A stretch of 64,000 bases of DNA from positions 5,741,977 to 5,805,976 of the forward strand of contig OW203989.1 in assembly GCA_934047225.1 (NCBI GenBank), given 5' to 3'. Position numbers and translations under genes: made by a program. Source of the DNA: Ypsolopha sequella (Eukaryota; Arthropoda; Insecta; Lepidoptera; Ypsolophidae). The notes under the pieces are model-generated. The model was not told where the DNA came from. It was given only the letters and a program-made list of their open reading frames with translations, and ran no database searches. Shown here piece by piece: positions 46,164 through 56,050 of this stretch (its first letter is position 1; each line of letters starts with the position of its first letter).

Positions 46164-46503
46164 AAGAGGCCGGCGGAAACGAAATACCATTTGTAGATCA
46201 TAAATATTTTTAAAGTAGTGTGTATTTATTCTGATTGCATTACAGAATATCTAGGTTCCCAAATATATATTAAATAAGAAAACTGATTTAGACATAAAAT
46301 ATGAGAAAAATAAGCTTTTAATGGAAATTTTAAATTTATTATATGTCGTCTTTATATCAGTGTCCTTTCAAAATATATATTTGGGAACCTACATGTTCTG
46401 TTATCCAATCGGAATAAACACACACTATCCAAAGTATATCTATGATTTAGAAATGGTTTTGATTTTTCGTTTGTATGAACTAGGCATGCTCCGCCGGCCT
46501 CTT
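46164..46503. mobile_element. Palindromic MITE
   Basis: AAGAGGCCGGCGGA at the left and its complement at the right enclose arms of about 110-135 bp (TAGTGTGTATTTATTC / TAGTGTGTGTTTATTC; AGGTTCCCAAATATATATT at the inner ends). It abuts the next element at the shared CTTAA. Confidence 0.75.
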
Positions 46504-46932
46504 AAGGCGCTCTTATCCCAGAAGAGTGACTCTCTGTCTTTTTCTTTACGTGTAAGGAGTAAAGAAAATAACCACACTTTTGTACTTTTTCGTTGTTTTT
46601 ATCGGTTTTTAAATTGTTTAAAAATAAGGGATATGTTTATTAAAACCCACTTACGTGGTCGACCTAGAAAATTTAAAGAGCAATATTACCAGATATGTTT
46701 CGTTAATAAAAGAGTGGAATTATGGAAATGGCATGATTTGAAAGGTCTTATTACATGCTGTGTTCGTGAATTATTTCTATCGAGCAAAGTTTATCTGATC
46801 GTGTAACACATGCGTGGAAGACCTAGATAAAGGTTCGAACTATGTTGCGTATTTTTTTTGGAAGTTTTAGACGATATTTGAAAGTTCTATTTGACTTTGA
46901 AATTACTGATTTTGGGATAAGAGCGCCTTAAG
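46501..46932. mobile_element. MITE with TTAA duplication and 15-bp ends
   Basis: CTTAAGGCGCTCTTATCCCA at the left is matched by its exact complement ending at 46932. If TTAA is the duplicated target, the inverted repeat is GGCGCTCTTATCCCA. The tip resembles the TTAAGGCGCT start of family P, so this may be a related subfamily. The 161-codon frame 46321-46806 runs across two elements and is not a gene. Confidence 0.65.
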
Positions 46933-47260
46933 AGCAATAATAGTCTCAGGAAGTAATAAAACTATACACATTAGATAAAAAATGTCCACTTATACAGTAG
47001 CCGAGCAAGAAAGTGATCTGACAGGGAAGGTTGGCGCCTCGCTCCGTCCTTGCCATATATGGCTGTCTTCAAGGCGTCGATACGCTCAAGTCGTATTTTT
47101 GCATTTTTATCAGGAAGGTTGTAGCAACATATTATAAATAGATGTGCTCATTGTCTTTGTGGAAGATGTAGATTTGCAAAAGAGTTTGGAAATATGAGGG
47201 CGCTGTACCACATGTGTGGTCACACTATACACTACGAACAAAACTGTATACATATATGTA
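46933..47260. other. Samui intron 1, unassigned
   Basis: No exon or repeat boundary recognised. Confidence 0.3.
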
Positions 47261-47264
47261 TATA

Positions 47265-47400
47265 AATACAATCACGCTGGTCTTCCAGAGGGGTAGACAG
47301 AAACTACAGATTTCCATCTGCTACGATCCAGATACATCTCTTTCGCCTCTTCCACATCCATCAACCCCTACTATACACACACACACACACACGCTTACTC
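47265..47400 (-). mobile_element. LINE family L2 3' fragment, antisense, with (AC)n
   Basis: TCACGCTGGTCTTCCAGAGG, CTGCTACGATCCAGATACAT and CTCTTTCGCCTCTTCCACAT read on the minus strand as the L2 C-terminal and 3' end (compare EEAKEVC...NRSR at 25020). An ACACAC run at about 47379-47392 follows. Confidence 0.6.
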
Positions 47401-47459
47401 TGACATCCTACACCGCTAACCTTTCAATATTACTATTTTACTGTATATAAATGTTATTT

Positions 47460-47625
47460 TTTCTTCTTGGTCTTTGAAGTTCGTTTTAAATGTATTGTAG
47501 AAAATGTAAAACCGGAATTGGCATAAGTTTTGATGTTATGTTATTGTTATGTTGATGTTAGCTACGATTATAAATGTTTAAGGCTGTGGTTTTTGTAATA
47601 ACAATAAAATAAAATAAATAAATCA
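47460..47625 (+). mobile_element. 3' end of a non-LTR retrotransposon
   Basis: GTTAGCTACGATTATAAATG, TAAGGCTGTGGTTTTTGTAA and an (AATAAA)n-like tail at about 47600-47620. No ORF. Confidence 0.5.
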
Positions 47626-47707
47626 ATCTAGTCATACAAGCTCTTCTATTCCGGGTACTTTTGACATTGCCCTTCTTCAGCATGTCATCAATTTGGTCTT
47701 CTAAGGC

Positions 47708-47902
47708 GGCCTGCCCCCCTATTCTGTATCTTTGGTTGCCAACTGAACTGGGTGCGTATCATAGTAGGTATTGAACTAGTGCCGTCACTTCAAGTGCGAA
47801 CATATCCTTGGACAATCGGAATTCGATAGTTTATCTATATTTTTGATGATAGGCACCTAGTCCAGTTGCCAACTAGAGATACATAATAGACCCGCTGGTC
47901 GA
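47708..47902. mobile_element. Palindromic MITE
   Basis: TATTCTGTATCTTTGGTTGC...CAACTGAACTGGGTGC at the left is mirrored by GGCACCTAGTCCAGTTGCCA and AGAGATACATAATAG at the right; arms of about 60 bp. Confidence 0.7.
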
Positions 47903-48185
47903 GCTGTATCCTACGACCAAAATATTTATTTCACCCTGTTTTTGCCAAGCTGTACTTTTTTAAAATTGATAAAAAAAGTAGTGTTTTATTGATCTTGAAG
48001 CTATTAATGTTGGAAAACTAAACAATTCTGCACTTAACTCAACAAACTTTTGACCTTGATGTTTTTATTTGTAAGATACATAGATGGTTTAAGTTCTTGT
48101 GCAAAAAAGATATAAAACGCAAATTGAGGCATCATAAAGAGACGTTAACGTAACAAGGTGCAACAAAACATATTTTCCAAGATTT

Positions 48186-48497
48186 TTATAGCTTACCATA
48201 CACTATTAAAGTAGTTTTGTTTCTCGTTTCCTTCTTGTAGCTTGAATTATCTTGAAACCACCAACCCGAAGGTAAAATGGACCACCAAAAATAACTAAAG
48301 CCTCTAACGATATCAGAGGTCTCTGGGTCCATATTTGTGGCCGAAGTAAGGGCTGGGGCATTATATTCGTCGGTGAAACGAGGGTGCACGTTGACTTGCA
48401 TTTCAAAGTCCATAATCGGAAACAGGACTCCCTTGCAGGGGCTAAGTAAGCGGCTAGTGTTGTCTTGACGAACTTTAGCGATATACGAGCATATCAT
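48186..48497 (-). other. Unassigned 103-codon open frame, coding-like
   Basis: From ATG on the minus strand: [20 protein letters not shown], then FEMQVNVHPRFTDEYNAPAL, a W-rich hydrophobic stretch (FSYFWWSILPSGWWF) and a basic end. The frame is free of stops, and its middle uses many C-ending codons, unlike the AT-rich surroundings. It could be an exon (a GGTAAGC donor-like site lies near its end), part of a degenerate transposon or retro-copied gene, or chance. It lies inside Samui intron 1 on the opposite strand. I do not recognise the family. Confidence 0.25.
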
Positions 48498-48572
48498 GTA
48501 AAAACTTTATACTTGTTGGTCATATCTTCCAAAAGGCTGATGCTAAATGCTTTTTGGTTTCCTCTGTTACAG

Positions 48573-48717
48573 CGTGGCTTCCCGTTTGATGAGGAGGAAG
48601 GCAGTGGCGCGTGGAGCGAGCTCGCGTCGCGGCACCCGGACATAGCGGCGCGGCTGCGCGCCCGCCCACAGACCTGGGCGAGGAAGCGCCGCCCTAGCTC
48701 ACAGGACCAGCCTGACG
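48573..48717 (+). CDS. Samui/starvin BAG co-chaperone, coding exon 2
   Basis: The exon follows a good acceptor (CCTCTGTTACAG) and ends before GTACGT. It encodes 48 codons plus one base: [20 protein letters not shown], then [20 protein letters not shown] and PSSQDQPD. Its GC-rich, charged, clearly coding composition stands out from the AT-rich flanks. The leftover G joins AT of exon 3 to give Asp, keeping the frame. The RGFPFDEE- and F/D/E-rich stretch fits the N-terminal region of insect starvin/Samui proteins. It has no enzymatic domain. Confidence 0.85.
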
Positions 48718-49232
48718 GTACGTAAAAGCAATAGGCTGTTCGTCTATGCATGTCTTTGCCTTCCCAGTTGGTTGAAAGAAGAGTAGCAGTTCTCAGGTTT
48801 GTGCTTCTCTTTGCAGAAGCTCAACCTTGTGTGTGAAATCATTTGTTTTGAGCTCGAGGTTATGGCCTGGAATTATCCCCTATATTTGACAGCGATAACG
48901 TTTTTGTATTTTGTAATGTCGGAGATCTCATCTCATCTTAAATAAGATGAATTCACCCACTCTTTGAATTTCCAACGCTATTTCAAGGTCTGCCCTGATC
49001 ACAGCCGTGCTGACTTGTTCAATCTCGTCAGTATGCTGTAACAATATAATAAACAGGATGTCTAGTTTACAAAAATAGTTTATAGTATTTAGTTCAAGAC
49101 CAAGAGTGTCAGATTATCGTGTACCTCTCGTAACTATTTTCTATTTACAAATAGTCGCTTCAAGGTGCACAATAATGAAGCTCTTCGTTTTGTCACTTAC
49201 AGGTGTTGTAACAAAGCGTTCCGTCATTGCAG

Positions 49233-50821
49233 ATTTCGGCGACGAATTCGGAGGATTCGACAGATTCCCCTTCGACGACATACCACCGGAATTCAGAGAG
49301 CATTTCCCCTCGCACTTCGGTCGAAGGTTCACCACAGATCAAGGTCAGCCGAGCCAGCCACAGTCGCCCCCGAAGGGACAGCCCCAATCGCCACAGCCTC
49401 AGCAACAGACCACGTCCACACAGACCGAGCAGCCCCCGGGACCTTCCTCGTTAGACCCCGAAGCGTTTCTTCCACAGTACGGTCTCAGGAACACCGTAGA
49501 TCTCGGCCAGAAGAGCCCCGTCGACCCCAGTGTCGATGCGGACGACAGGAATCAGAGGTCCGTGTCAGCTCCCCCCGAATCTCGTAACCAGCCGACGAAC
49601 AAAATGAGTGGGCAATCACCGCCCCAGCACGAGCAGCATCCGACGGAGCAGCCGTCGAATGTCCGGCACATACCGATCTTCGTGGAGGGTCGGGACGAGC
49701 CGGTCATCAACAAGAATGTAGACCACGGAGCACATTACGCGGAGCCCAAACAGACGTACGTGCCCCCGCCACCCCACGTGGACAGAGAACAGTATTTCGC
49801 GGACGACAGCCCCGCCGGGTTCCATCATCCGCCGAACTTCGGTAGAGCTTTCGGGACACCGTTCAATAAGGGCTTCAGGCAGGGTCCGCAGCCCTTCGTT
49901 CAGCAGAAGGCGTACCCGCAGGCGGCTCAGTTCGCGCGCGGCGCCTCGCCGGCGAGGTCGCAGTCGCCCAAACCACCGCCTCACGAGGAACATTTCGTGA
50001 AAGTGCCGGTCCATCACGAACAAACTGCTCCCAAACCCGAGCAACCTCCGTCCAGAGCTCAACCGAAGCCACAGCAGCAGCCCCCGCCACCACCGCCGCC
50101 GCCGCAGCAAGCCCCGCCTCAGCAAGCCCCGCCTCAGCCTAAACCGCAGCAATCACCCAACGACCCCATCACTCTAATCCTCAGCATCCAAACTGACGTC
50201 CTAAATCTCATGTCCGAAGTAGAAAACTTCACCGGATCCAAGAAAGACAAGCGATACTTGTTCCTAGACGAGATGCTAACGAGGAATCTAATCAAACTGG
50301 ACAACATCGAGACAGACGGCAAGGAGAACATCAGACAGGCGAGGAAGGAGGCGATCAGATGTATCCAGAAATGTATAGCAGTGCTGGAGGCTAAGGCAGA
50401 GAAGGGTAGTGCGGCACTCGATGTAGAAATGAAGGAAGGTGAACAAAAGAATGCTGAGAACGGAGAGGTAGATATGAAAGAGACCAAAGAGGAGGTTCAG
50501 CCTGAAGCTGAAGCTAAAGAAGTACAAAAGCAAGAGACAGAGGCAAAAAAAGAACCACAAGCGGCTGACACGCGACCCGAGCCGGAAAAGACTGAACCAG
50601 AAGAGAAACCATCAACAGAAGAAAAGTCCAGCCCTAAAAAGAAAGTAGTAAAGAAACGAGACAAGAGCAAAGATAAGGACGCAGCTAAAGATAGTAATAA
50701 AGATGAAAAAGTAGATAACAAAGATAAAAAAAATAAAGAAATGCAAGTGGACGAGAAAGGTGATAAGGAACAGAGTGGAAACTTGCAGATGGAGGTAGAT
50801 GGTGCTTCAGCTAGTCAATAA
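49233..50821 (+). CDS. Samui/starvin BAG-domain co-chaperone, exon 3 with BAG domain and stop
   Basis: The exon starts after CGTCATTGCAG and ends at TAA (50819-50821). With exons 1 and 2 it gives 597 residues; Bombyx Samui is somewhat longer (677 aa as I recall it). In order: an F/D-rich segment ([20 protein letters not shown], about residue 69 on), a Q/P-rich linker, [12 protein letters not shown] at about 214-225 (resembling the IPV motif by which BAG3 binds small heat-shock proteins), a polyproline/PPQQ tract at about 335-375, the three-helix BAG domain at about 380-456 (from [20 protein letters not shown] to [12 protein letters not shown]), and a Glu/Lys-rich tail rich in EK and KDK. BAG domains bind the Hsp70 ATPase domain and promote nucleotide release; this subfamily works in chaperone-assisted autophagy and muscle maintenance, in the cytosol. 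No frameshift or truncation seen. Confidence 0.95.
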
Positions 50822-51000
50822 ATTAATTCGCTTAGAGAATTACATGTAGATATACGAATTACATAATGCACGCACGGGGCCTATACATAAATATACACAC
50901 TTCGCCTTCCTTTATTGATTTAGTTTCTTTTGTGCATAAATAACAGCGGTGGAAACCATGTATAGTGTTACATTATGTTTGTACATTTTATGTTTTTAAT

Positions 51001-51308
51001 ATTAAAACATGTGTGAAGGATGTTTTGTGTCCTCGAGGGACTCGATACAGCAAGCACCCCGGGCGCGCAAGCTGAAAGACAAAGCGTGAAGACAAAATGT
51101 ATGGTGCTCTAGGAACAAGCGTACGCTGCGCTGCATAGAAATTCATACAATTTTATAAACGCGCATCCCATCCGCGCGCCCGGCTATATCAAGTCCCTAA
51201 GGATTTTGATTTGAAGTGGTCTCTTCTTATTTAAATCCTACATAATACGTATTTAATTAATTTATTGTTTATCATTACTTGATATGGTAACACAATTTTC
51301 TCAATAAA
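51001..51308 (+). terminator. Candidate Samui polyadenylation signals
   Basis: ATTAAA at 51001-51006 with a GT-rich stretch (GATGTTTTGTGT) just downstream, and AATAAA at 51303-51308. The first is about 180 bases after the stop and lies before the MITE at 51035; use of the second would put that MITE in the 3' UTR. Confidence 0.45.
51035..51201. mobile_element. Short MITE in the Samui 3' region
   Basis: GAGGGACTCGATACAGC at the left and (reverse) TTAGGGACTTGATATAGC at the right, with GCGCGC-rich subterminal parts (CCGGGCGCGC). About 167 bp, no gene. Confidence 0.6.
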
Positions 51309-52251
51309 TGATGAATCCTTAAAAAGTTGGTTTTATTTTTATGATAATGACGTGTTTAGAAAATTAGGATTAATTTTTTTTAATGGCTTCTGAATGTACA
51401 TTAAAAAGTCGCTTTCCCATAGAAAATTACAAGTAGGATTTAAAAAAAAATAGGACAATAAATTGTTCTCGAAAGTCTTTCTATTGTAGTGGTTCAGTGT
51501 GATAAATAGAGCCATATCGCTGTAGTTCGAGCTCAAATACACGCTCGTTAAGAGTATGGCCTACCCTAGCAACTATGTTGACTCATTGGCCTCTTTTTCT
51601 TGGACGCGTAATACTAGCTAATACTGAAAAATATATTGAATTTATAAGTATGTAGGATAGACTTTAAATTTCTATTGCCTATTTTACAAAAAAAAAAAAA
51701 AAAAAACGTAGATCTTTAACCGCGTTCTGCGGAACGTATAAAAACCAAAATTTGGGTACAAAATATGTTTTAAAAAAAATTTTTTTTTTTTCAATATAAG
51801 GAGAGACCTAATTTCTTCCAAAGAACCCTCGAAAGTCTGGCGTTATTCATGTTCTAGGATCAGGCCCATCCTGAATGCATGCAGGTTAACATCGCCCGTT
51901 TAGCAGGTGATTAATAAACAATTTGCTATGCACTATGTGGCTGCACGTTTGCCACATTCTTACTTTTATCTGCATATTAGATCTATAGTCAATACGTGTG
52001 TTAGATACGTATATAGATAACCAACGTAACTTTAAGTATAAATAAGGAATCATCTTTTATAAAATATACATTACATACTAAACCATCAAAGTGGTAGTGT
52101 CAATTTATTTCATATAAAACCGCCGCCCCCAAACATAAATTCCGAAAACTCATCGGTGCATGTTTAGCTGGGAGGACTGGATCAAACCCGGGTCTCACGA
52201 ATAAAGCGGGGCCACAGAATAACCACTTACAGAAGGTTCACTCCCCATAAC
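51309..52251. other. Intergenic between the two convergent genes
   Basis: Poly-A runs at about 51688-51706 and a poly-A/poly-T junction at about 51772-51792. No exon. A weak B-box-like GGGTTTGATCC on the minus strand near 52180 might be a decayed SINE promoter, but no A box is clear. Confidence 0.3.
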
Positions 52252-52385
52252 TAGCGAAAACAGGTGCACGCACACATAGACGCGTACGTACGGCGATCTC
52301 GAATGAAGTCGGTCGAATGCCAATACGAAATTCTGCCGAGGTCATCATACGTACGCGTCTATGCATGTGTGCGTCTGTTTTCGCT
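52252..52385. mobile_element. Short palindromic MITE
   Basis: AGCGAAAACAG...GCACGCACACATAGACGCGT ACGTACG at the left is repeated in reverse at the right (CGTACGCGTCTATGCATGTG...CTGTTTTCGCT). Arms of about 40 bp. Confidence 0.7.
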
Positions 52386-52831
52386 CCGTCGTCGAGTCTG
52401 CCTTCTGGTAGTATCTATTTTGTGTCGGGGTTCTCCCAATTTATCTCTAATATTCTGTATAATTTGTCTCTAATGTGCGATCATAGATATCATGAAACTA
52501 TTATTCCAAAGTGCGGCAATAAAATCTAAAAAGATATATGTGTCATATTTCACTCTTTGATCCTAACCGGCCGGTCGATACGCGATTACTTGCATTTCTC
52601 TGCATCCAATAAAATCACAAAGATAGGCTTAATTTATGATGTAAATATAATTTTATTTAGGTACAGGTACATATTAGGTTTTGAACAAGAAAACTTAAAA
52701 TGAGATATAAAACGGCCACCATATTAAAAACGTGTTAAAGATATTCCAAAATAATAAATAAAAACACTTCGAAATCGCGAGAATTCTAAGCGGCCTGCAA
52801 GATAGTCAAGTGTAAAATCTGAGCTTTGGAG

Positions 52832-52999
52832 CAGGGGCTCTACCGCATAATTCTCATTTGTATCAACTTCAAGCAAATGCATCCGAAATTCAACGCGTGC
52901 AAAAGAGATGGCATGTTCGGCGGGCGTCGTCGCACGCACGACAAATTTCAATCTCAAGTTGATGTTGATGAAAATGAGAATTACGCGGTAGACCCACTG
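52832..52999. mobile_element. MITE family M, copy 4 (reverse orientation)
   Basis: Starts CAGGGGCTCTACCGCATAAT and ends GCGGTAGACCCACTG; the reverse complement of the copies at 12577, 19797 and 21019 with a few substitutions. Confidence 0.8.
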
Positions 53000-53039
53000 G
53001 ACCGATTTCCCCAGATGCTACCGACTGAGTTACAGTAGC

Positions 53040-55250
53040 TTTTAAGGTTCCGTACTCAAAGGACAAAACGAAGACCTATTAACCCAGATGTTACTGAAAC
53101 ATATTTTTGTTTTTGATCTTTTTGATTTTTTATTATCACGATCAATGTCTTAGAAATAAAAGAGAAAAAATAAAATAAAAAAATTATGTCTGGTGGAAAG
53201 TCGGAAAAACGGTGTCGTTTATAAACAACGCTAGTAAAATGTACTACTGTAATTGTGTTAAAGAAAACAACAAATAAATTTTTATAGTTTTATTATTTTA
53301 GTGGCGAGTTATACGAAAATTACTGAAAAAAACACAATTGGAGCAAAATATTATACAGGCTTTTCAAATCAGTTTTTCGGATGCAAGGTAGCATCACATT
53401 TCTTACAAAAAAAATTGGAATGTTTATGACATAACACGCATCGCAATTGTCCTTGTCTGTGTTTTATTATATGGCCTTTTCCATCATACCGCGAAGTCTC
53501 ATGAAAGGCTTCAGATGTACGACCAGGTTTTCGCTGATCTCCCTTCTTGAAAATTTCCAAAATACCGGTCGCTACACTCCTACGAAATCTCAGGTGATCA
53601 TATTCACCTTTGTTGGTCTTATATATTTGCCAATAGGTTTTCCACGTATAAACTGTTTGCAGGGGTGACCACCATAGTAGGGTACCATTGCCTCATCTAT
53701 ACTATGATTTTCATCATAAGGCGCGAATTTCAAAAAAATTACGTTTATTGCATCCAAAAGCGGTCGTATTTTGGCAACTTTATCACTTGTTTGTAAATTG
53801 GAGTTGTCACAACAATGTAAGTTAGACATAATAAAAGTGAAGCGGTCTCTAGACATGGCATTGAAAACTATGGGCATCCCACAGTCAGAAGCATTCTCCC
53901 AATACATGTGTCTCCTAGGTACAACAACATATCCACAGAACAGCAAAATTTCAAAGAAACACTTCATCTCTTCATCAGTCACATTCCCTGGCTTGTTCTT
54001 TTGAGTAGAATACAGATTAGTGAATTTGACGATCATACTTATGATGTTGCTGTCAAATACACATTCAAAATAGTACAAGAGGGTCTGTTTCAATGCCATA
54101 TACTGCATATCATTCCAAGTTTTCCGTGTGGGTTGTATATCTCGTGATGACCAAGTATAAGTTTTGGTTTTGGGCACGACAGTTTTGTCAGTCGGTTGAG
54201 AAGAGGGTGTTGAAGTACTGGGTACTTGAGTGCTGGTATTTTCAACCTCAATTCGTGGGCGTTTCGCAAGTTGTTGTAGCGGCAAATCATCTTCACTGTC
54301 TGAAGAATCATAGTGAACTTCTGCTTGAGCACGTAGCTGGGAACCAGGTAAATTGTGTAGTAACACCTGATTCTCATCCCCAGAGTCCTCACCCGTAATG
54401 TCTGCATTACTGTTTTCTGGTGGAAATATAGTAACGGATTCGGGTAGAAGACACTCGTCGTTTTTTTTCAACTCCTCGATGATTTCATTCAGCTTTAGAC
54501 CGCGCAATTGGGGCCTAAAATAGAAACAATTCATAAATATCAATGTGATGTATAAAGTAGTACAATTTACTACTGGCGTTTATAAACAACATCAAATGTA
54601 TGAGCTAATTACATCGCTATAAAATAGTCGCAACCTATGTTTTGTTATATTCTGATGTAGTTTATGAAACTAACCATAAGATTTGTGTAAATTATGTTAA
54701 GAATACATATACCTAGAAGTAAATACTTACTTTGAAAAACTCATGTTGAATAACTGCTAAATACACTATTATGTAACACAAAACGTAATATCCGAACTGA
54801 TTCACAAAACCAACCAAAGATTGACAACACACCTAACAACAAAGTGGCATAATCAAAATAATTCAGAACTACCCACATTTTGTGTAAGATTTTTATTTTC
54901 TTGGTGTTGTTTTAAAACGACGGCAGCATCAAGTGGGTTTGTCACTCTGCTGTCCGTCCGTATGTCAAGGGTTTGCGAGTTAGAATGTTGACCCAAACCA
55001 AAAATGTTTTCTTACCCTGGCTTAGGGGTGTCATTGTCATGGAGTAGAGTGCAAATTAATGTTTTCTTCATTTTTATCTTTAGAATTTAAGACGGGGGGA
55101 CCCGTGAAAGTTGTCAGTTTTAGAAAATTTTTGTTACGGGGTCTATCACAAAAACTTAACTAATTTGGAATTTCTGCATAATATGTGCTACATACTGTAT
55201 TAAAATTATTTATTCGAATGGTACGAAACCCTCAGGGCACGAGTCCTATT
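53040..55250 (+). mobile_element. GGGTTCCGTA-family repeat split by the piggyBac insertion
   Basis: The left piece 53040-53078 (AAGGTTCCGTACTCAAAGGA) and right piece about 54912-55250 (CTGCTGTCCGTCCGTATGTC to GAGTCCTATTCGCACTTGAC) look like the two ends of one dispersed repeat. The intervening piggyBac copy begins at a TTAACCC at 53079. Confidence 0.5.
53369..54744 (-). pseudogene. piggyBac-like transposase with central deletion
   Basis: Exon 1 (54731-54744, MSFSK start) joins at a GTAAGT donor and a TTCTATTTTAG acceptor to the main exon from 54514 down. The N-terminal part has an acidic/serine region, then the transposase core: WNDMQYMALKQTLLYYFE, GNVTDEEMKCFFEILLFCGY, RDRFTFIMSNLHCCDN and HSIDEAMVPYYGGH, whose Asp is the first catalytic residue. 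After GKPI the frame is lost and stops near 53590. A separate downstream frame gives only the C-terminal Cys-rich end (CVLCHKHSNFFCKKC). The middle, with the other two catalytic Asp, is missing, so the copy is inactive. Confidence 0.85.
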
Positions 55251-55814
55251 CGCACTTGACCACATTTATTATGTTAAGGGTAATTTACAAAAAAGTTTGA
55301 GTACTTTAAACTATTTATTAACGCAATCTTTAAGCATTCTCGTACAAATATACATAGTAAATAGTGATTATATCGAAAACTATGGCATAAAAACATAATA
55401 AAATGAAAACTCATTATTTAAAAACAGTATATCACAGAGTTAGACTAAAATAAAGATGACGCCTTCATTTTATCTTACATAGATCTTCAGTCTTACAAAC
55501 CACAAAATATTCAAGCTTTCATAGTTAATTGTGTATACAAAACCAGAAACCATACTCGCAAATAATTTTGTTGGAATTTTAGCGCGCTAAATCGTAGTGC
55601 TAATCAGATTTCGAAATAGTCGAATTATATTCAATGAATCAAACCACTCAACTTATGACTAGGCGAAGTTAGCTCCGTAAAATTGAATATTCAAAATAAA
55701 GTTTGGTTAATTTATAGTAATTGCACTCGTGACCGCGCCTAAAATCACCAAAACCAGTTGCTTTATCAAACTTTGTCTATGGTATGAAAGAGACCGTAAT
55801 TTCAGCGTAATCTC
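55251..55814 (-). other. Vps18 3' UTR and downstream flank
   Basis: Minus-strand sequence after the Vps18 stop. Candidate AATAAA signals appear (reversed) at about 55265-55270 and 55209-55214. AT-rich, no other exon. Confidence 0.45.
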
Positions 55815-56050
55815 TCATTCCCACTCCCTATTGACCTTGTCCCACTGGTCGGGCGCAATGAAAGGTTGATCTATAGCCTGTATCATATGTTCCCCGCAGT
55901 AGACGCACTCGCTGGCCACAATGTCGTCGATGTCGTTCCGGAGCAACTCCCGCAGCGGTAACCCGTTGGATGTAGCAGCCGACAGTTCTGCAGCGCTGAG
56001 CGCGTTCAGCTGCCGTTGGAGCTCGCCCAGCTTGCTGCGGCGGGCTGAAC
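55815..56050 (-). CDS. Vps18 (deep orange), terminal exon: RING C-terminal half
   Basis: After acceptor TATAACTCCCAG the exon completes a Gly codon with the preceding exon, then reads SARRSKLGELQRQLNALSAA, LPLRELLRNDIDDIVASECV and YCGEHMIQAIDQPFIAPDQW to a stop after NREWE. The ASECVYCGE motif gives the last Cys pair of the RING finger, and the C-terminal IDQPFI segment is the usual VPS18 ending. VPS18 is a core subunit of HOPS and CORVET, which tether endosomes, lysosomes and autophagosomes; the fly orthologue is deep orange. The exon is intact, and the phase matches the upstream donor. Confidence 0.9.

Noticed and set aside
46321..46806. 161-codon plus-strand frame as a gene
   Set aside because: It starts inside one MITE and ends inside another; no domain or conservation visible.
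49106..49232. In-frame extension of Samui exon 3 upstream to an ATG, with a signal-peptide-like [11 protein letters not shown] start
   Set aside because: This is intron 2 read through. The acceptor at 49232 and the exon 2 phase explain the join, and the extension has AT-rich non-coding composition.
49616..50152. 178-codon Arg/Leu-rich frame antisense to Samui
   Set aside because: Shadow of the GC-rich Pro/Gln coding exon on the plus strand.
52100..52260. tRNA-derived SINE or tRNA on the minus strand
   Set aside because: Only a weak B-box-like GGGTTTGATCC; no A box, cloverleaf or A-rich tail.
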